Shown: in pieces, positions 1 through 9,549 of the stretch
Layout of the letters: each line of letters begins with the position of its first letter
How positions within the stretch are numbered: the first letter of the stretch is position 1
Origin: Mucilaginibacter sp. OK268
GTDB lineage: Bacteria > Bacteroidota > Bacteroidia > Sphingobacteriales > Sphingobacteriaceae
DNA: 64,000 nt
Assembly: GCF_900103125.1 (NCBI RefSeq)
Contig: NZ_FNJV01000004.1
Location: 1-64,000 of the forward strand
Direction: 5' to 3'
The notes under the pieces: model-generated
Told to the model about the DNA's origin: nothing
The model's input: the letters and a program-made list of their open reading frames with translations, nothing else
The model's database searches: none
Position numbers and translations under genes: made by a program

Positions 1-141
1 AGTAAGAAATAAAATCATCCATCGAATCTTCGCTGTTATTAAAAACCAAGTACCTTACCAAAAGCATTTGTTTGTATCATAGAAATCGCAATGACGCGTG
101 AGGGAATTGTTTCATCAAGGCTGTGGCAACCTCTAATTTAT

Positions 142-1923
142 CTATTGTTTTGCTGCCCAGGAATCCATTTTTGCTTCAAATACAGCAAGCGGCATAGCGC
201 CATCTTTCAATACCTGGTTATGGAATTCAGCCAGGTTAAATTTGCTGCCCATCTGTTTTTCGTATTTATTACGAAGCTCACGTATTTTAAGCGCCCCTAT
301 TTTATAGCCCAATGCCTGACCCGGTATGGCCATATAACGCTCAATTTCGGCAGTGGCACCTTGTTCGCTGATGGCTTCGTTATCCATCATGTATTTAATG
401 GCTTGTTCGCGGGTCATGTTTTTGGTATGTATGGCCACATCAACCACTAAGCGGATGGCACGGTGTATCTCATCGCCCAGCGCGCCCATATATTGATAAG
501 GGTCTGTATACAGCCCAAGTTCTTTACCTAACGATTCGCAGTATAAGGCCCATCCTTCTACATAGGCATTTTCATTGGCATCAAACCGCCTGAATTTTGG
601 CAAGGAGGTGTTTTCCTGTGTCAACGAGATCTGGTAATGATGGCCGGGAATGGCTTCATGCAGAAATAAGGATTCCATACCCGAGGTAATATTAAACTTG
701 GTAGCGTCCAGTATGGGCACATAAAATATACCGGGCCTGCTGCCATCTGCCGATCCGGGGTTGTACTCAGCACTGGCCGATGCAGCCCGGAAGGCTTCCG
801 TTTGCCTGATTTCGAAAGGGGTTTTGGGCACATGATTAAACATTTTTTTCAGATTGGGCCCCATGAGTTTGTGGATATTTTCAAACGCAGCCAAAACATC
901 TTTTGGGGTTTTATATGGGGTAAACTTAGGATCGGTTTTCATGTATTCAAAAAACGCTTGCAGGTCGCCTTTAAAACCAACGCTTGTTTTGATGCTATCC
1001 ATAATACCACGTATGCGGCTTACCTCTTTCAGTCCGGTTTGGTAAATTTCTTCGGGTGTTTTGTCGGTAGTGGTTTGTTGTTTTACCAGGTAAGCATATT
1101 TGGCGGCCCCATCTGGCAAAGCCGAGAAGCCCGACGTTGCGCGGGCATGCGGCAGGTATTCTGTTTTTAAATAGTCGGCCAGTTTTTTATAAGTGGGCGA
1201 GATAACGGTGTTGATCGCTTTTTTATAAGCTTCGGTGAGTTGTTTTTTATCCGCGTCAGAAAAACTCTTGGGCAGATTGGTGATCGGCCCGTAAAATAAA
1301 CTTTTTGCAGGGTCGGCAACTACCAGGTCTTGCAGTTCGGGGATGGCTTTTAGTACCAGCGCTTTGGGTAAAACTACGCCCGCTTTAATGCCTTTATTAA
1401 AATTGCTGATAGCAGTATCGGCCCATACCGAAAACGCCGATACGCGTTTTAGCCAATCATTGTAATCCTTAACCGTTTTAAATGGCTGCGCGCCCGAACC
1501 CGAGCCTAACTGACCCATAGTAAGCGGTAGGGCATAAAACTGGTTAAAAGGCATGTATTCAAAATGCTGTTTAAAACCATCCAGTGCAAGCTGGGTCTCG
1601 TAGATAAAAATATCATAAGAGAGCTGATCGGCCTCGCTGAGGTCTTCCCGGTTAAAGTGTTTTACCTGGGCCAGGTAATTGGTGTAAAAAGCCTGGGCTT
1701 TGGTCAAAAACGCTGCGGAGCCATCATTGGGCAGCTGATCGTTATAGCGATTATCGCCAATGTTGGTGGCATTAAGCGGGTACAACTTTAACGACTCCTC
1801 AAAGTAATTATCAAATACTTTGGCCAGCTCCGGACTGTCGGTTTTGGAGGCGTTGTTTGTTTTGGGTTGATTGCAAGCGGCCAATATGGTGGCGGCAAAG
1901 AGGTATAGAAAAGTTTTTTTCAT
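142..1923 (-). CDS. DUF885 family lipoprotein, putative zinc peptidase
   Basis: A 593-residue protein of the DUF885 family. The first 16 residues form a signal sequence ending in a lipobox (LAAC), so it is probably anchored to a membrane as a lipoprotein. The hallmark HEAIPGHH motif lies near residues 422-429. A second conserved block, AYVEGWALYCESLG, lies about 25 residues later and supplies a plausible third metal ligand. Together these match a gluzincin-like metallopeptidase fold. Length is normal for the family. Substrate is unknown; an exported peptidase or carboxypeptidase role is inferred. It is transcribed on its own, with the toxin-antitoxin pair upstream on the same strand about 95 bases away. 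Confidence 0.9.
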   Translation of the reverse strand: MKKTFLYLFAATILAACNQPKTNNASKTDSPELAKVFDNYFEESLKLYPLNATNIGDNRYNDQLPNDGSAAFLTKAQAFYTNYLAQVKHFNREDLSEADQLSYDIFIYETQLALDGFKQHFEYMPFNQFYALPLTMGQLGSGSGAQPFKTVKDYNDWLKRVSAFSVWADTAISNFNKGIKAGVVLPKALVLKAIPELQDLVVADPAKSLFYGPITNLPKSFSDADKKQLTEAYKKAINTVISPTYKKLADYLKTEYLPHARATSGFSALPDGAAKYAYLVKQQTTTDKTPEEIYQTGLKEVSRIRGIMDSIKTSVGFKGDLQAFFEYMKTDPKFTPYKTPKDVLAAFENIHKLMGPNLKKMFNHVPKTPFEIRQTEAFRAASASAEYNPGSADGSRPGIFYVPILDATKFNITSGMESLFLHEAIPGHHYQISLTQENTSLPKFRRFDANENAYVEGWALYCESLGKELGLYTDPYQYMGALGDEIHRAIRLVVDVAIHTKNMTREQAIKYMMDNEAISEQGATAEIERYMAIPGQALGYKIGALKIRELRNKYEKQMGSKFNLAEFHNQVLKDGAMPLAVFEAKMDSWAAKQ

Positions 1924-2017
1924 TTTCAGCTAGTAGTTAATGAGTAAAGCTAACAAAATGAAAATAAAGAAAACTGTGCGTGAATCACCTTTTAACTGGC
2001 AGGCTTTAACAGATCGT

Positions 2018-2272
2018 TTAATAATGATAACGGCACTGAAGAATAAAAATAGATTCATGCTCTACCTTATACACCAAACGATGTTCGAGATTAATTCTGC
2101 GAGACCACCAACCAGCCAGGTTATGTTTTAATGGCTCTGGTTTTCCACTACCATCATAAGGAATACGTTCTATTTCTTTAATTAAGGCGTTGATTTTCTT
2201 TAAAATAGATTTATCTGTGGTTTGCCAATATAAATAGTCATCCCATGCCGGACTCAGAAAAATGATCTTCAC
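2018..2272 (-). CDS. yoeB: YoeB-family mRNA interferase toxin
   Basis: An 84-residue type II toxin of the Txe/YoeB family (RelE superfamily), which cleaves mRNA at the ribosome. The C-terminus CRYHY is the family signature, including the terminal His-Tyr used in catalysis. The central LKHNLAGWWSRRINLEHRLVYKV block also matches the family. The start is GTG at 2272 and shares its first G with the TAG stop of the antitoxin gene, so translation of the two is very probably coupled. Full length, with no sign of damage. The partner is the YefM-like antitoxin immediately upstream. Confidence 0.93.
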   Translation of the reverse strand: MKIIFLSPAWDDYLYWQTTDKSILKKINALIKEIERIPYDGSGKPEPLKHNLAGWWSRRINLEHRLVYKVEHESIFILQCRYHY

Positions 2273-2523
2273 TAATCAATAAGCTTTTTTTCCTGACCTA
2301 AACCGTTCTCATATTCTTCAATGCCTTTTAGAAGCCGTGTAGCATTGTTTGGACTTTTGAGCAGATAAAAAGTTTCCTCCATGCTCTCATAATCGGCTTT
2401 TGAAATGACAACCACATCGTCGCCAGTAGTACTGGTTACCAATAACGGTTTATGATCATTGCGTACTTTATCCAGAAAGGATTTTAGTTGCTGCCTGAAT
2501 GCGGTATATGTGGTAATTTCCAT
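2272..2523 (-). CDS. yefM: YefM/Phd-family antitoxin
   Basis: An 83-residue antitoxin of the Phd/YefM family. The N-terminal half (MEITTYTAFRQQLKSFLDKV... then LLVTSTTGDDVVVISKADYESM) is the DNA-binding part, and the remainder would wrap and neutralise the toxin. It is the first gene of the pair and ends one base into the toxin start. Members of this family repress their own promoter, with the toxin as co-repressor, so the control region should lie in the AT-rich stretch 2524-2556. The uvrA terminator hairpin separates this operon from uvrA upstream. Confidence 0.92.
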   Translation of the reverse strand: MEITTYTAFRQQLKSFLDKVRNDHKPLLVTSTTGDDVVVISKADYESMEETFYLLKSPNNATRLLKGIEEYENGLGQEKKLID

Positions 2524-2556
2524 CTGTCTTTTATATTAATATAAAGATATAAAAAC

Positions 2557-2592
2557 AAAACGACATGTACAATATGTTGTACATGTCGTTTT
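2557..2592 (-). terminator. Terminator of uvrA
   Basis: A perfect 16-bp inverted repeat with loop TATG. The stem begins AAAACGACATGTAC and closes with the complementary arm ending in TTTT. It lies 21 bases after the uvrA stop codon and is followed on the minus strand by a T-rich run, as expected for an intrinsic terminator. Its position also isolates the yefM-yoeB promoter from uvrA transcription. Confidence 0.8.
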
Positions 2593-2613
2593 AAAGAACG
2601 TTTAGCAAAAAAT

Positions 2614-5460
2614 TTACTTTACCCCCATTTCCTTTTTCAAAAACTGGCCGGTAAAGCTGTTTTTTACCTTGCACAAGCCTTCTGGTGTGCCGGAGAACAG
2701 GATATTACCCCCGCCCGATCCGCCTTCGGGACCCAAATCGATCAGGTGATCAACCACTTTGATCACATCCAGATTATGTTCGATGACCAGTACGGTGTTG
2801 CCTTTATCAACCAGTTGGTACAGTACGCCCAGCAGTACGTTGATATCCTCGAAATGCAAACCTGTTGTTGGCTCGTCCAGTATGTAAAAAGTGTTGCCCG
2901 TGTCTTTTTTGGATAGCTCGGTAGCCAGTTTAACCCGCTGCGCCTCACCACCTGACAGGGTTGTTGATGCCTGCCCCAGGGTGATGTATCCCAAACCTAC
3001 ATCATACAAGGTTTTCACCTTGCGGTAAATAGATGGGATATGCTCAAAAAACGGTGTGGCATCCTCAATGCTCATGTCCAGCACATCGCTAATGGATTTG
3101 CCGCGATAGCGTACTTCCAGCGTTTCCCGGTTATAACGACGGCCGCCGCATTCTTCGCAAGGCACCTGTACATCGGGTAAAAAGTTCATCTCGATCACTT
3201 TCATGCCCGCACCCTGGCAGGTTTCACAACGACCGCCTTTTACGTTGAACGAGAAACGACCAGGTTTGTAACCCCTGATCCGGGACTCGGGCAGGGCCAC
3301 ATATAGGTTACGGATATCAGAGAACACCCCGGTATAAGTAGCCGGGTTGGAGCGCGGCGTACGACCAATAGGCGTTTGATCGATCTCGATTACCTTGTCG
3401 ATATTTTCAAGCCCCTCAATTTTTTCGTAAGGCAAAGGTTGTTTCTTGGCCCTGAAAAAATGATGGTTCAGTATAGGATATAAAGTTTCGGTAATTAAGC
3501 TCGATTTACCGCTGCCAGATACTCCGGTAACACCAATAAGTTTACCCAATGGAAATTCAACCGATACCTTTTTCAGGTTATGACCAGTAGCCTTTTTCAG
3601 ACTCATCGTTTTGCCGTTACCTTCCCTGCGTTTTTCGGGGATAGCGATAGAGCGCTCGCCATTGATATAGCTGGTGGTCAAGGTATGCTCGGCCATAAGT
3701 TGCGCCGGGGTTCCCTGGGCAACTATTTGTCCGCCATGTACACCCGCTGCCGGACCCATGTCAATCACGTGGTCGGCTTCAAGTATCATGTCCTTATCAT
3801 GCTCTACCACTAAAACGGTATTGCCGAGGTCGCGCAGGTTTTTGAGCGCGTTGATGAGGCGTTCGTTATCGCGCTGGTGTAAACCGATGCTGGGCTCATC
3901 CAGAATGTACATCACATTCATCAACTGTGAGCCTATCTGCGTAGCCAAACGGATGCGTTGTGCTTCACCGCCCGATAGCGTTTTAGCGGTACGGTCGAGT
4001 GTTAAATAACTCAAGCCCACATCCAGCAGGAACACAATCCGAGCGCGGATCTCTTTCAGGATCTCTTTAGCAATTACATTCTGGCGTTCGGTAAGCCGGT
4101 CTTCCAAATTGGTGAACCACTCCTGCAGGGCACGGATATCCATACAGGCAAGCTCAAATATATTTTTATTGTCGACCTTAAAATGCAACGACTCTTTCTT
4201 AAGCCTGGCACCTTCACAAACCGGACAGGTTTTCAGCACGCGATAGTTTTCCATATCGTCCATGCCTTCGTCACCGCGGCGTTCCTGCTGCTCTTCCAGC
4301 ATACGCACAATACCATCAAAAGTGATCTGGTAGCTTTGCACGTTCCACTTATTGTACTCCACCGCAACGGTGATCATATCCGGCGACCCATTCAGGATGA
4401 TATCCTTTTGCTCCGGCGTCAGTTTGTCGATCGGTGTCGACAGTGAAAACTCATATTTCTTGGCCAGCGATTTCAATACCTGGAATATCCAGGTTTCGCG
4501 GTACTCGCCAATTGGGGCAAGGCCGCCGTTCATGATGCTCAGTTTGGGGTTGGGAATAACCGAAGCTTCATCAACCTCAAAAATGTAGCCTAAACCATTA
4601 CACTTTTCGCAGGCGCCGTAAGGCGAATTGAAGGAGAAAGTATTGGGTTGAGGTTCATCATAGGAGATACCCGATACCGGGTCCATCAGGTATTTACTGT
4701 AATAGGCTACATTATTATCCTTATCGCCTACGCGGATGATGCCTTTGGCAATTTTAAGGGCAGTTTGTACCGAAGTGTATAAACGTTTGCTGTCTTTGTC
4801 AGATACCACCAAACGGTCAACCACAATATCAATATCATGGATCTTGTAACGATCCACCTGCATTTTGGGCTCCACATCGGCCATGGCGCCATCTATCCAT
4901 ACTTTTAGGTAGCCTTGCTTGCGTATCGATTCAAAAAGCTCACGGTAATGACCTTTACGGGCTTTTACCACCGGAGCCAGGATATTTACCGGCTGCCCGT
5001 CGAATTTTTCCGTAATGGTTTTCAGGATCTGATCTTCGCTCATGCGCTCCATCTTCTCGCCGGTAGTGTACGAGTAAGCTTCACCGGTACGGGCAAAAAG
5101 CAACCGCATAAAATCATAGATCTCGGTAATGGTACCCACGGTTGAGCGCGGGTTTTTGCTGGTTGTTTTTTGCTCAATGGCAATAACCGGGCTCAGGCCC
5201 GATACCTTATCCACATCGGGGCGCTCCATACCGCCCATGAACTGGCGCGAGTAGGCCGAAAATGTTTCCATATAACGGCGCTGCCCTTCGGCATAAATGG
5301 TATCAAAAGCCAGTGACGATTTGCCGCTGCCACTCAAACCGGTGATCACCACCAGCTTGTTGCGCGGAAAAGAAACATCAATATTTTTTAAATTATGTAC
5401 CCTGGCGCCATAAACTTCAACTTCGCTTTGTTCGCCCAGGTCAACGGTTATTTCGTTCAT
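2614..5460 (-). CDS. uvrA: Excinuclease ABC subunit A
   Basis: UvrA, the damage-recognition ATPase of nucleotide excision repair. Both ATP-binding modules are visible: Walker [10 protein letters not shown] near residue 41 and GVSGSGKSS in the second half, each with an LSGGEAQR signature and an ILDEP Walker B. The zinc-finger cysteine pairs are present (CEKC / CPVC in the first module, CETC / CEEC in the second). About 948 residues, the normal length. I start it at the ATG at 5460, because the upstream extension begins with TTG and adds only six poorly conserved residues. It is transcribed alone, with a strong terminator just downstream. Confidence 0.97.
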   Translation of the reverse strand: MNEITVDLGEQSEVEVYGARVHNLKNIDVSFPRNKLVVITGLSGSGKSSLAFDTIYAEGQRRYMETFSAYSRQFMGGMERPDVDKVSGLSPVIAIEQKTTSKNPRSTVGTITEIYDFMRLLFARTGEAYSYTTGEKMERMSEDQILKTITEKFDGQPVNILAPVVKARKGHYRELFESIRKQGYLKVWIDGAMADVEPKMQVDRYKIHDIDIVVDRLVVSDKDSKRLYTSVQTALKIAKGIIRVGDKDNNVAYYSKYLMDPVSGISYDEPQPNTFSFNSPYGACEKCNGLGYIFEVDEASVIPNPKLSIMNGGLAPIGEYRETWIFQVLKSLAKKYEFSLSTPIDKLTPEQKDIILNGSPDMITVAVEYNKWNVQSYQITFDGIVRMLEEQQERRGDEGMDDMENYRVLKTCPVCEGARLKKESLHFKVDNKNIFELACMDIRALQEWFTNLEDRLTERQNVIAKEILKEIRARIVFLLDVGLSYLTLDRTAKTLSGGEAQRIRLATQIGSQLMNVMYILDEPSIGLHQRDNERLINALKNLRDLGNTVLVVEHDKDMILEADHVIDMGPAAGVHGGQIVAQGTPAQLMAEHTLTTSYINGERSIAIPEKRREGNGKTMSLKKATGHNLKKVSVEFPLGKLIGVTGVSGSGKSSLITETLYPILNHHFFRAKKQPLPYEKIEGLENIDKVIEIDQTPIGRTPRSNPATYTGVFSDIRNLYVALPESRIRGYKPGRFSFNVKGGRCETCQGAGMKVIEMNFLPDVQVPCEECGGRRYNRETLEVRYRGKSISDVLDMSIEDATPFFEHIPSIYRKVKTLYDVGLGYITLGQASTTLSGGEAQRVKLATELSKKDTGNTFYILDEPTTGLHFEDINVLLGVLYQLVDKGNTVLVIEHNLDVIKVVDHLIDLGPEGGSGGGNILFSGTPEGLCKVKNSFTGQFLKKEMGVK

Positions 5461-5689
5461 ATATGTTATTGGTACCAAATTTATTAAACCCGGGTAAACG
5501 GGTTTACTTTTAAAAGCGTATGTAAGATAATACCTTTAAAAGAAATTGCTAAAAAATTAAGCAAAGATACAGAAAATTGACGTGGATTTTATGCTAAGCG
5601 TGTCAGCATAAGGTTAATATTTACAGGGTTTAGAGTTTTTAATCAACAGCCGAAGCGGCTTATTTTTTATAAACGCTATTTATAATAAG

Positions 5690-5790
5690 CGCGTCATTGC
5701 GAGGTACGAAGCAATCTCTACATAGGCAGGTCAAACAGGTAAGTTCGCTCTGTATAGCATAGAGATTGCTTCGTACCTCGCAATGACGCG
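5690..5790. repeat. Palindromic intergenic repeat, family A, full copy
   Basis: Two 31-base arms (5690-5720 and 5760-5790) are exact inverted copies containing CATTGCGAGGTACGAAG and its complement, separated by 39 bases that include CTCTGTATAGC. The same arms and spacer words recur at 29836-29918. It fills much of the 398-base gap between uvrA and the phosphotransferase gene. A short hairpin (AGCCGAAGCGGCT plus a T-rich run) lies at about 5648-5668. I see no gene in the gap; the 62-codon frame across the repeat is just the palindrome read through. Confidence 0.9.
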
Positions 5791-5858
5791 AGTTTTGATG
5801 TTTTTTCATTAGCACATGTGCACCAGCCGAAAGCAGTGATGATAACAAGCGATGAAAA

Positions 5859-6842
5859 TCAATAATTCGCTACAATACGCAGCGCCTCATCCAACCTCTT
5901 CAAACCCAAATTATGCTGCAATTGTTCTCGATGAACCTGGGCATATTGCAAGCGGTTATCCATATCGGCTAAACTGAGCTTGCCTGTCCAGATGCGGTCA
6001 TGAAATTCCCTGAAGTCGGGCACTATCATACCCAGATCGATGGGTTTATCGGGTGTTTTACCCACTATGGTAAAAACAACAAAGTAAAATAAATGGAGTA
6101 TCTGGCGCATCAGGAAAAAGCGGGCGTGCTGATATTCGGTAGCTTCGTGGCCAAAATAGGTGTCCAGGTAGATCTTTTCGTCGTCCTCATTTTTCACCAG
6201 GAAATTGGCCATGATCGACAGGTCCAAATAGCGATCGTTCAAAAAGGCGGCTTCCCAGTCCACGAGCCATACCCGCTTTCCGTCAAACAGGGTGTTTTCT
6301 GGTTTAAGATCGTTATGGCAGCCTACCATATCTTCGGCATTACGCGGATATATGCTTTTTACCCGGATATAAAAGTCGAATAACTCGGCGGTCATATCCT
6401 CGGGCATGAGTTTATCGGTCCTGAATTTTTCAATGAACTCGCCAATTTTATCCAGGTAGTTGATGCGGAAAGGGAAAGACGGCAACGAATGCAGCCGTTT
6501 AAGCAGATGAGGCAGCTTCGTTTTGGCCTCCTCCATTGGGAAAGGCTTAGCTTCTATAAAATCAATAATGGCTAACCTGTCCTCCACATGGGTATACCAA
6601 ACCTTGGGCGCTATCCCGGCTTCTGCCGCTGCTTGCATGCAATTGTACTCGAGTGTGGGATCGGCCATGGCATCTGTGCGGGTAATGATGCGGAGCAGGT
6701 AAGGCTTGCCACCAACGACGATCCGGAAAACAAGAGCCGATGATAGTCCGGCGGTGAGTTCATGGATCTCTTCCAGATCGGTGGTGCCAAAAGTTGTCAG
6801 CAGAGCATGGTCGACAGCAGTTTTTTTGGTCTCGGGAATCAT
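5859..6842 (-). CDS. APH/choline kinase-like phosphotransferase
   Basis: A 327-residue cytosolic protein with the aminoglycoside phosphotransferase / choline kinase fold. The catalytic loop CHNDLKPEN is at about residues 175-183 and the metal-binding DWEAAF follows at about 195. The N-terminal lobe has the usual small beta-rich pattern with a possible ATP-binding Lys in KPYLLRI. The substrate cannot be told from sequence; small alcohols, choline-like compounds or sugars are typical. No partner gene is close, and the 2OG oxygenase upstream on the same strand is 189 bases away. Resistance to aminoglycosides is not implied. Confidence 0.85.
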   Translation of the reverse strand: MIPETKKTAVDHALLTTFGTTDLEEIHELTAGLSSALVFRIVVGGKPYLLRIITRTDAMADPTLEYNCMQAAAEAGIAPKVWYTHVEDRLAIIDFIEAKPFPMEEAKTKLPHLLKRLHSLPSFPFRINYLDKIGEFIEKFRTDKLMPEDMTAELFDFYIRVKSIYPRNAEDMVGCHNDLKPENTLFDGKRVWLVDWEAAFLNDRYLDLSIMANFLVKNEDDEKIYLDTYFGHEATEYQHARFFLMRQILHLFYFVVFTIVGKTPDKPIDLGMIVPDFREFHDRIWTGKLSLADMDNRLQYAQVHREQLQHNLGLKRLDEALRIVANY

Positions 6843-7031
6843 AAATACAGGCTTTAAAATGGTGATGATGAGCCAAATATATTTATGGTTTTTTACTTTC
6901 GGCAGCTTTTGAAAGTATATTTTTTGCGCCGTACTTTTTGGTTAATATTGACGTTTACCCAGTATATAGTCTTGATGGTCAAGGGACTAATTCTTTACGT
7001 ATCCTGGTTGTCCGGTGCACGCGTCTCAGCG

Positions 7032-7631
7032 CTATACCGCATTCACTTTCAACCAGCCGGTTATACTCATCCTGGGTTTGTTGGTACACAATACTTCATG
7101 TTCCAGTTCGCCGCTTTTAAAGAAAACACTTTTCCTGTTTTCGGGGGATATGTGCTGCAGTTGATCGGCATGATGAATACATAGTTCGCCACCATCAGCC
7201 TGCAGCCAGTCGGGGTTTAAATAAATGATCATGGAGTACTTTCTATCATCATTATTCCTGAACTGATCCAGATGCTTTTTGTAGAAACTGCCCGTATCAT
7301 ATAAGGTATAATGAAATTCATAGCCTGTTATGCCGGTATAGCAGGTACTGTTTAAATGACTTACAAAGCTATCCATCAAATTAAAAAAATCATTTTCGTG
7401 CCGGTCATTGTGTTTACGGTCGAGCCAGTAAATGCTATCGCCTCTTACGGATAGATTGTGCGCGACCAATTGATCATTGCCGGTTCCTGCCGCCAGGAGT
7501 AGCTTTTTGTGGTACAGGGCAAGCAGGTTTCCTTTCAGATCGGCAGCAAGTGCCGCGCTTAAAAAATGATCGGCTATGCCTACATGGTTATCTATAAAGC
7601 TATCAATGAGTTCATCAAACATTTTTTGCAA
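7032..7631 (-). CDS. 2OG-Fe(II) oxygenase, prolyl 4-hydroxylase-like
   Basis: A 199-residue non-haem iron dioxygenase of the prolyl 4-hydroxylase-like group. The iron triad is visible: HLD at residues 120-122 and the distal His in GELEHEV at about 178. The 2-oxoglutarate-binding Arg lies in PRMSITGW at about 187. The conserved core YSMIIYLNPDW ... GGEL sits between them. It has no signal peptide, so it should act in the cytosol, possibly on a protein or small-molecule substrate that cannot be named. Length fits the single-domain members of the family. Confidence 0.88.
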   Translation of the reverse strand: MQKMFDELIDSFIDNHVGIADHFLSAALAADLKGNLLALYHKKLLLAAGTGNDQLVAHNLSVRGDSIYWLDRKHNDRHENDFFNLMDSFVSHLNSTCYTGITGYEFHYTLYDTGSFYKKHLDQFRNNDDRKYSMIIYLNPDWLQADGGELCIHHADQLQHISPENRKSVFFKSGELEHEVLCTNKPRMSITGWLKVNAV

Positions 7632-7746
7632 TTAGCTATGATTTAGCAGAGGTGAGGGGGCAGGGGTAATGGGTGAAGGTAGCTTTAATTTGTGGTTAGT
7701 TTGTATGTGGTAACACTATAGGTGTTTGGAAGAGATAAAACCGGTT

Positions 7747-7865
7747 GTCATTTCGAACGAGGAACGAGGAGAAATCTTCAGCGACATGCAATTGTAACTT
7801 TGTATGCTGCAGAAGATTTCTCTTTCGCACAACGCTTAGGCCTATCCCGGCTCTATCGAAATGAC
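7747..7865. repeat. Palindromic intergenic repeat, TTTCGAACGAGG type
   Basis: Outer arms GTCATTTCGA / TCGAAATGAC and inner arms GAGAAATCTTC (7769-7779) / GAAGATTTCTC (7812-7822) form a nested, imperfect inverted repeat of about 119 bases. It lies in the 371-base gap between the oxygenase gene and the next lipoprotein. Reading frames of 65 and 87 codons cross it on both strands, but they are repeat sequence, not genes. The design (two short complementary motifs facing each other) is the same as in the other repeat families here. Confidence 0.8.
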
Positions 7866-8002
7866 AAATTTTTATTGAAATATAGTTTTCCAAACAACTG
7901 TGGTGATAACACCGTCCGCCAACTAAACGATAATATTTATAAGGATCTCTGTAGCATTTTGCTTTTTCATCCGTACTATAAATAAATCATTATCATGTAA
8001 TT

Positions 8003-8392
8003 ATGAAAAAGCAGATCCTGTTGCTGAGTACTGTTATAGTCTTGTTATTTATAGTCTCGTGTAAAGACAATCATGAAAGCCTTAAAACCGAGGACGAAAA
8101 AAAGCTTCGGGAACTTTATGCTGATATTCAAAAGATGGCACAGCAATTTAACTGTGAAAATGCCGTCGACTGGAAATTTACGGACATAGGTTCAAAAGCA
8201 TGCGGCGGCGCAACGGGTTTTATCGCGTATTCCATCAAATTGGATACAGCGGTTTTTCTGCAAAAAGTACGATCTTATACCACACAACAAGCCGGGTTCA
8301 ATAAAAAATGGGGTGTAGTTTCAGATTGCTCCCTGGCTATCCCACCCAAAAGCGTAACATGTGACAGCGGGAAACCGAAGTTTACTTATTAA
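8003..8392 (+). CDS. Small lipoprotein of unknown function
   Basis: A 129-residue protein with a clear lipoprotein signal (MKKQILLLSTVIVLLFIVSC), so Cys20 is the likely lipidation site. The mature part is hydrophilic with four further cysteines (FNCENAV, KACGG, SDCSL, VTCDSG), compatible with two disulfides outside the cytoplasm. I do not recognise the family. It stands alone, converging on the lytic transglycosylase gene, with a hairpin between them. Confidence 0.75.
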   Translation: MKKQILLLSTVIVLLFIVSCKDNHESLKTEDEKKLRELYADIQKMAQQFNCENAVDWKFTDIGSKACGGATGFIAYSIKLDTAVFLQKVRSYTTQQAGFNKKWGVVSDCSLAIPPKSVTCDSGKPKFTY

Positions 8393-8456
8393 GGTTCCGA
8401 CTTCTATTCAGGTGAAAGCTCGTGGAAGCGAATCGTTAACTCAACCATTCACCAAC

Positions 8457-8493
8457 AAAAAAAGTCCTGCTTTCCATCTGGGAAAGCAGGACT
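8457..8493 (-). terminator. Terminator of the lytic transglycosylase gene
   Basis: A perfect 13-bp stem, AGTCCTGCTTTCC (8463-8475) with GGAAAGCAGGACT (8481-8493), and a five-base loop. A seven-base A-run (8457-8463) overlaps the base of the stem, giving the U-run on the minus strand. It lies 43 bases past the stop of the minus-strand gene. Confidence 0.85.
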
Positions 8494-8535
8494 CGGGGTG
8501 CTCCGTAATGTATTCTTTAATTAATTAAATCTCAA

Positions 8536-9303
8536 TTAATTAAAATTCAGCAATGATGAAGGCGGGGTCATGGCGAAATAATCGCTATACCCGTACTTCT
8601 TGGGTTGCTGGATAATTGCTTTCATAGCAATAAGCTTGTAAACATATGAACCGGTTTCGCGGTTCAGGCTCATGCGGAAGTAATTATCTTCATTCTGTTT
8701 GTTAATAGCCCTTTCCAGCTTAATTGAACCGTTGTTGTAAGCGGCTGCAGCCAGTGTCCAGCTATTAAATTCACCGTATAGTTCTTTGATATACTTGCAG
8801 GCTGCAATGGTTGATCTGCGCAGATTGAGGCGCTCGTCGACCCCATGGCCTACTTTAAGTCCGTAAGTACGCGCGGTGCCAGGCATAAACTGCCATAAGC
8901 CACGTGCCCCCTTGGGCGAAGTGCCTTCGCAAAGGCCCGACTCCACCAGTGGGATGTACTTAAAATCATCGGGGATACCATAAAGCCTTAAAAGCGGTTC
9001 AATAACAGGGAACCATTTTTCGGCTTTGCGATGCAGAATAGTCGACTGAACGGTTTTGAAGTTATGCTGTTTAAGCGATATTTTCAGTTTCCGTGTCACC
9101 CGTGCATCGTTTACAGGTAAAGCTTCGTTTGCAAAATTGTATGCATTTGCATTGCTTTTTATAAAAATAAATTTCGAGTTCCGATGGCTAATATCTCCAG
9201 TGCTCGCAACCTTTTCATTGATGGTTGTGCTGAAAATATTGAGCTTTGAAATGAGAACCAGCACTAGCATTACGGAGCACGTAAATAAGTGTTTTTTGAT
9301 CAT
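8536..9303 (-). CDS. Lytic transglycosylase, SLT domain
   Basis: An exported murein hydrolase of the SLT (goose-lysozyme-like) group, similar to the catalytic part of MltD. Counting from the upstream ATG at 9318, the catalytic Glu lies in LVESGL near residue 126, followed by GLWQFMPGTA and AAAYNNG, all standard SLT motifs. It cleaves the MurNAc-GlcNAc bond of peptidoglycan to give anhydro-muropeptides. The N-terminus is a hydrophobic signal/anchor segment. I prefer the second ATG (9303) because a purine-rich AAAGAAAGAA lies directly before it; starting at 9318 adds five residues. No LysM repeats are present, so it is shorter than MltD. Confidence 0.9.
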   Translation of the reverse strand: MIKKHLFTCSVMLVLVLISKLNIFSTTINEKVASTGDISHRNSKFIFIKSNANAYNFANEALPVNDARVTRKLKISLKQHNFKTVQSTILHRKAEKWFPVIEPLLRLYGIPDDFKYIPLVESGLCEGTSPKGARGLWQFMPGTARTYGLKVGHGVDERLNLRRSTIAACKYIKELYGEFNSWTLAAAAYNNGSIKLERAINKQNEDNYFRMSLNRETGSYVYKLIAMKAIIQQPKKYGYSDYFAMTPPSSLLNFN

Positions 9304-9481
9304 TTCTTTCTTTATCATTAACTATACATTTGGTTAAAATGTGCTGCAAAGGTATGTTATACAGGGCACATAATCAAATACTTAGCAAAATACTAAAGAT
9401 TTTAGTTGTGGTTTTTGGTCCAAAAACAGGCTTTAAAACTGTTTAAACCGGGTTTTTGAACCGCTTAATTTTTTTGCTTTT

Positions 9482-9515
9482 TTTGATTAAAAATTGCCAA
9501 AAAAGCGTATCTTTG
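9482..9515 (+). promoter_or_regulatory. Putative promoter of the pseudouridine synthase gene
   Basis: TATCTTTG at 9508-9515 matches the Bacteroidota -7 box TAnnTTTG exactly. A TTTG at 9482-9485 can serve as the -33 box, although the 22-base spacing is slightly long. Transcription would begin about 25-30 bases before the ATG at 9550. Confidence 0.5.
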
Positions 9516-9549
9516 ACCCTCACGCTGCGAAAGCGCAAAACAAAAAAAT

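Noticed and set aside
5660..5848. 62-codon minus-strand frame between uvrA and the phosphotransferase gene
   Set aside because: It reads through both arms of a family A palindrome; the same arms recur as intergenic repeats elsewhere.
5859..6842. The phosphotransferase as an aminoglycoside resistance gene
   Set aside because: The fold is shared by many house-keeping kinases, there is no mobile context, and no specific resistance subfamily motif is visible.
7696..7985. Two short frames (65 and 87 codons) on opposite strands
   Set aside because: Both cross the TTTCGAACGAGG palindrome and have no recognisable protein features.
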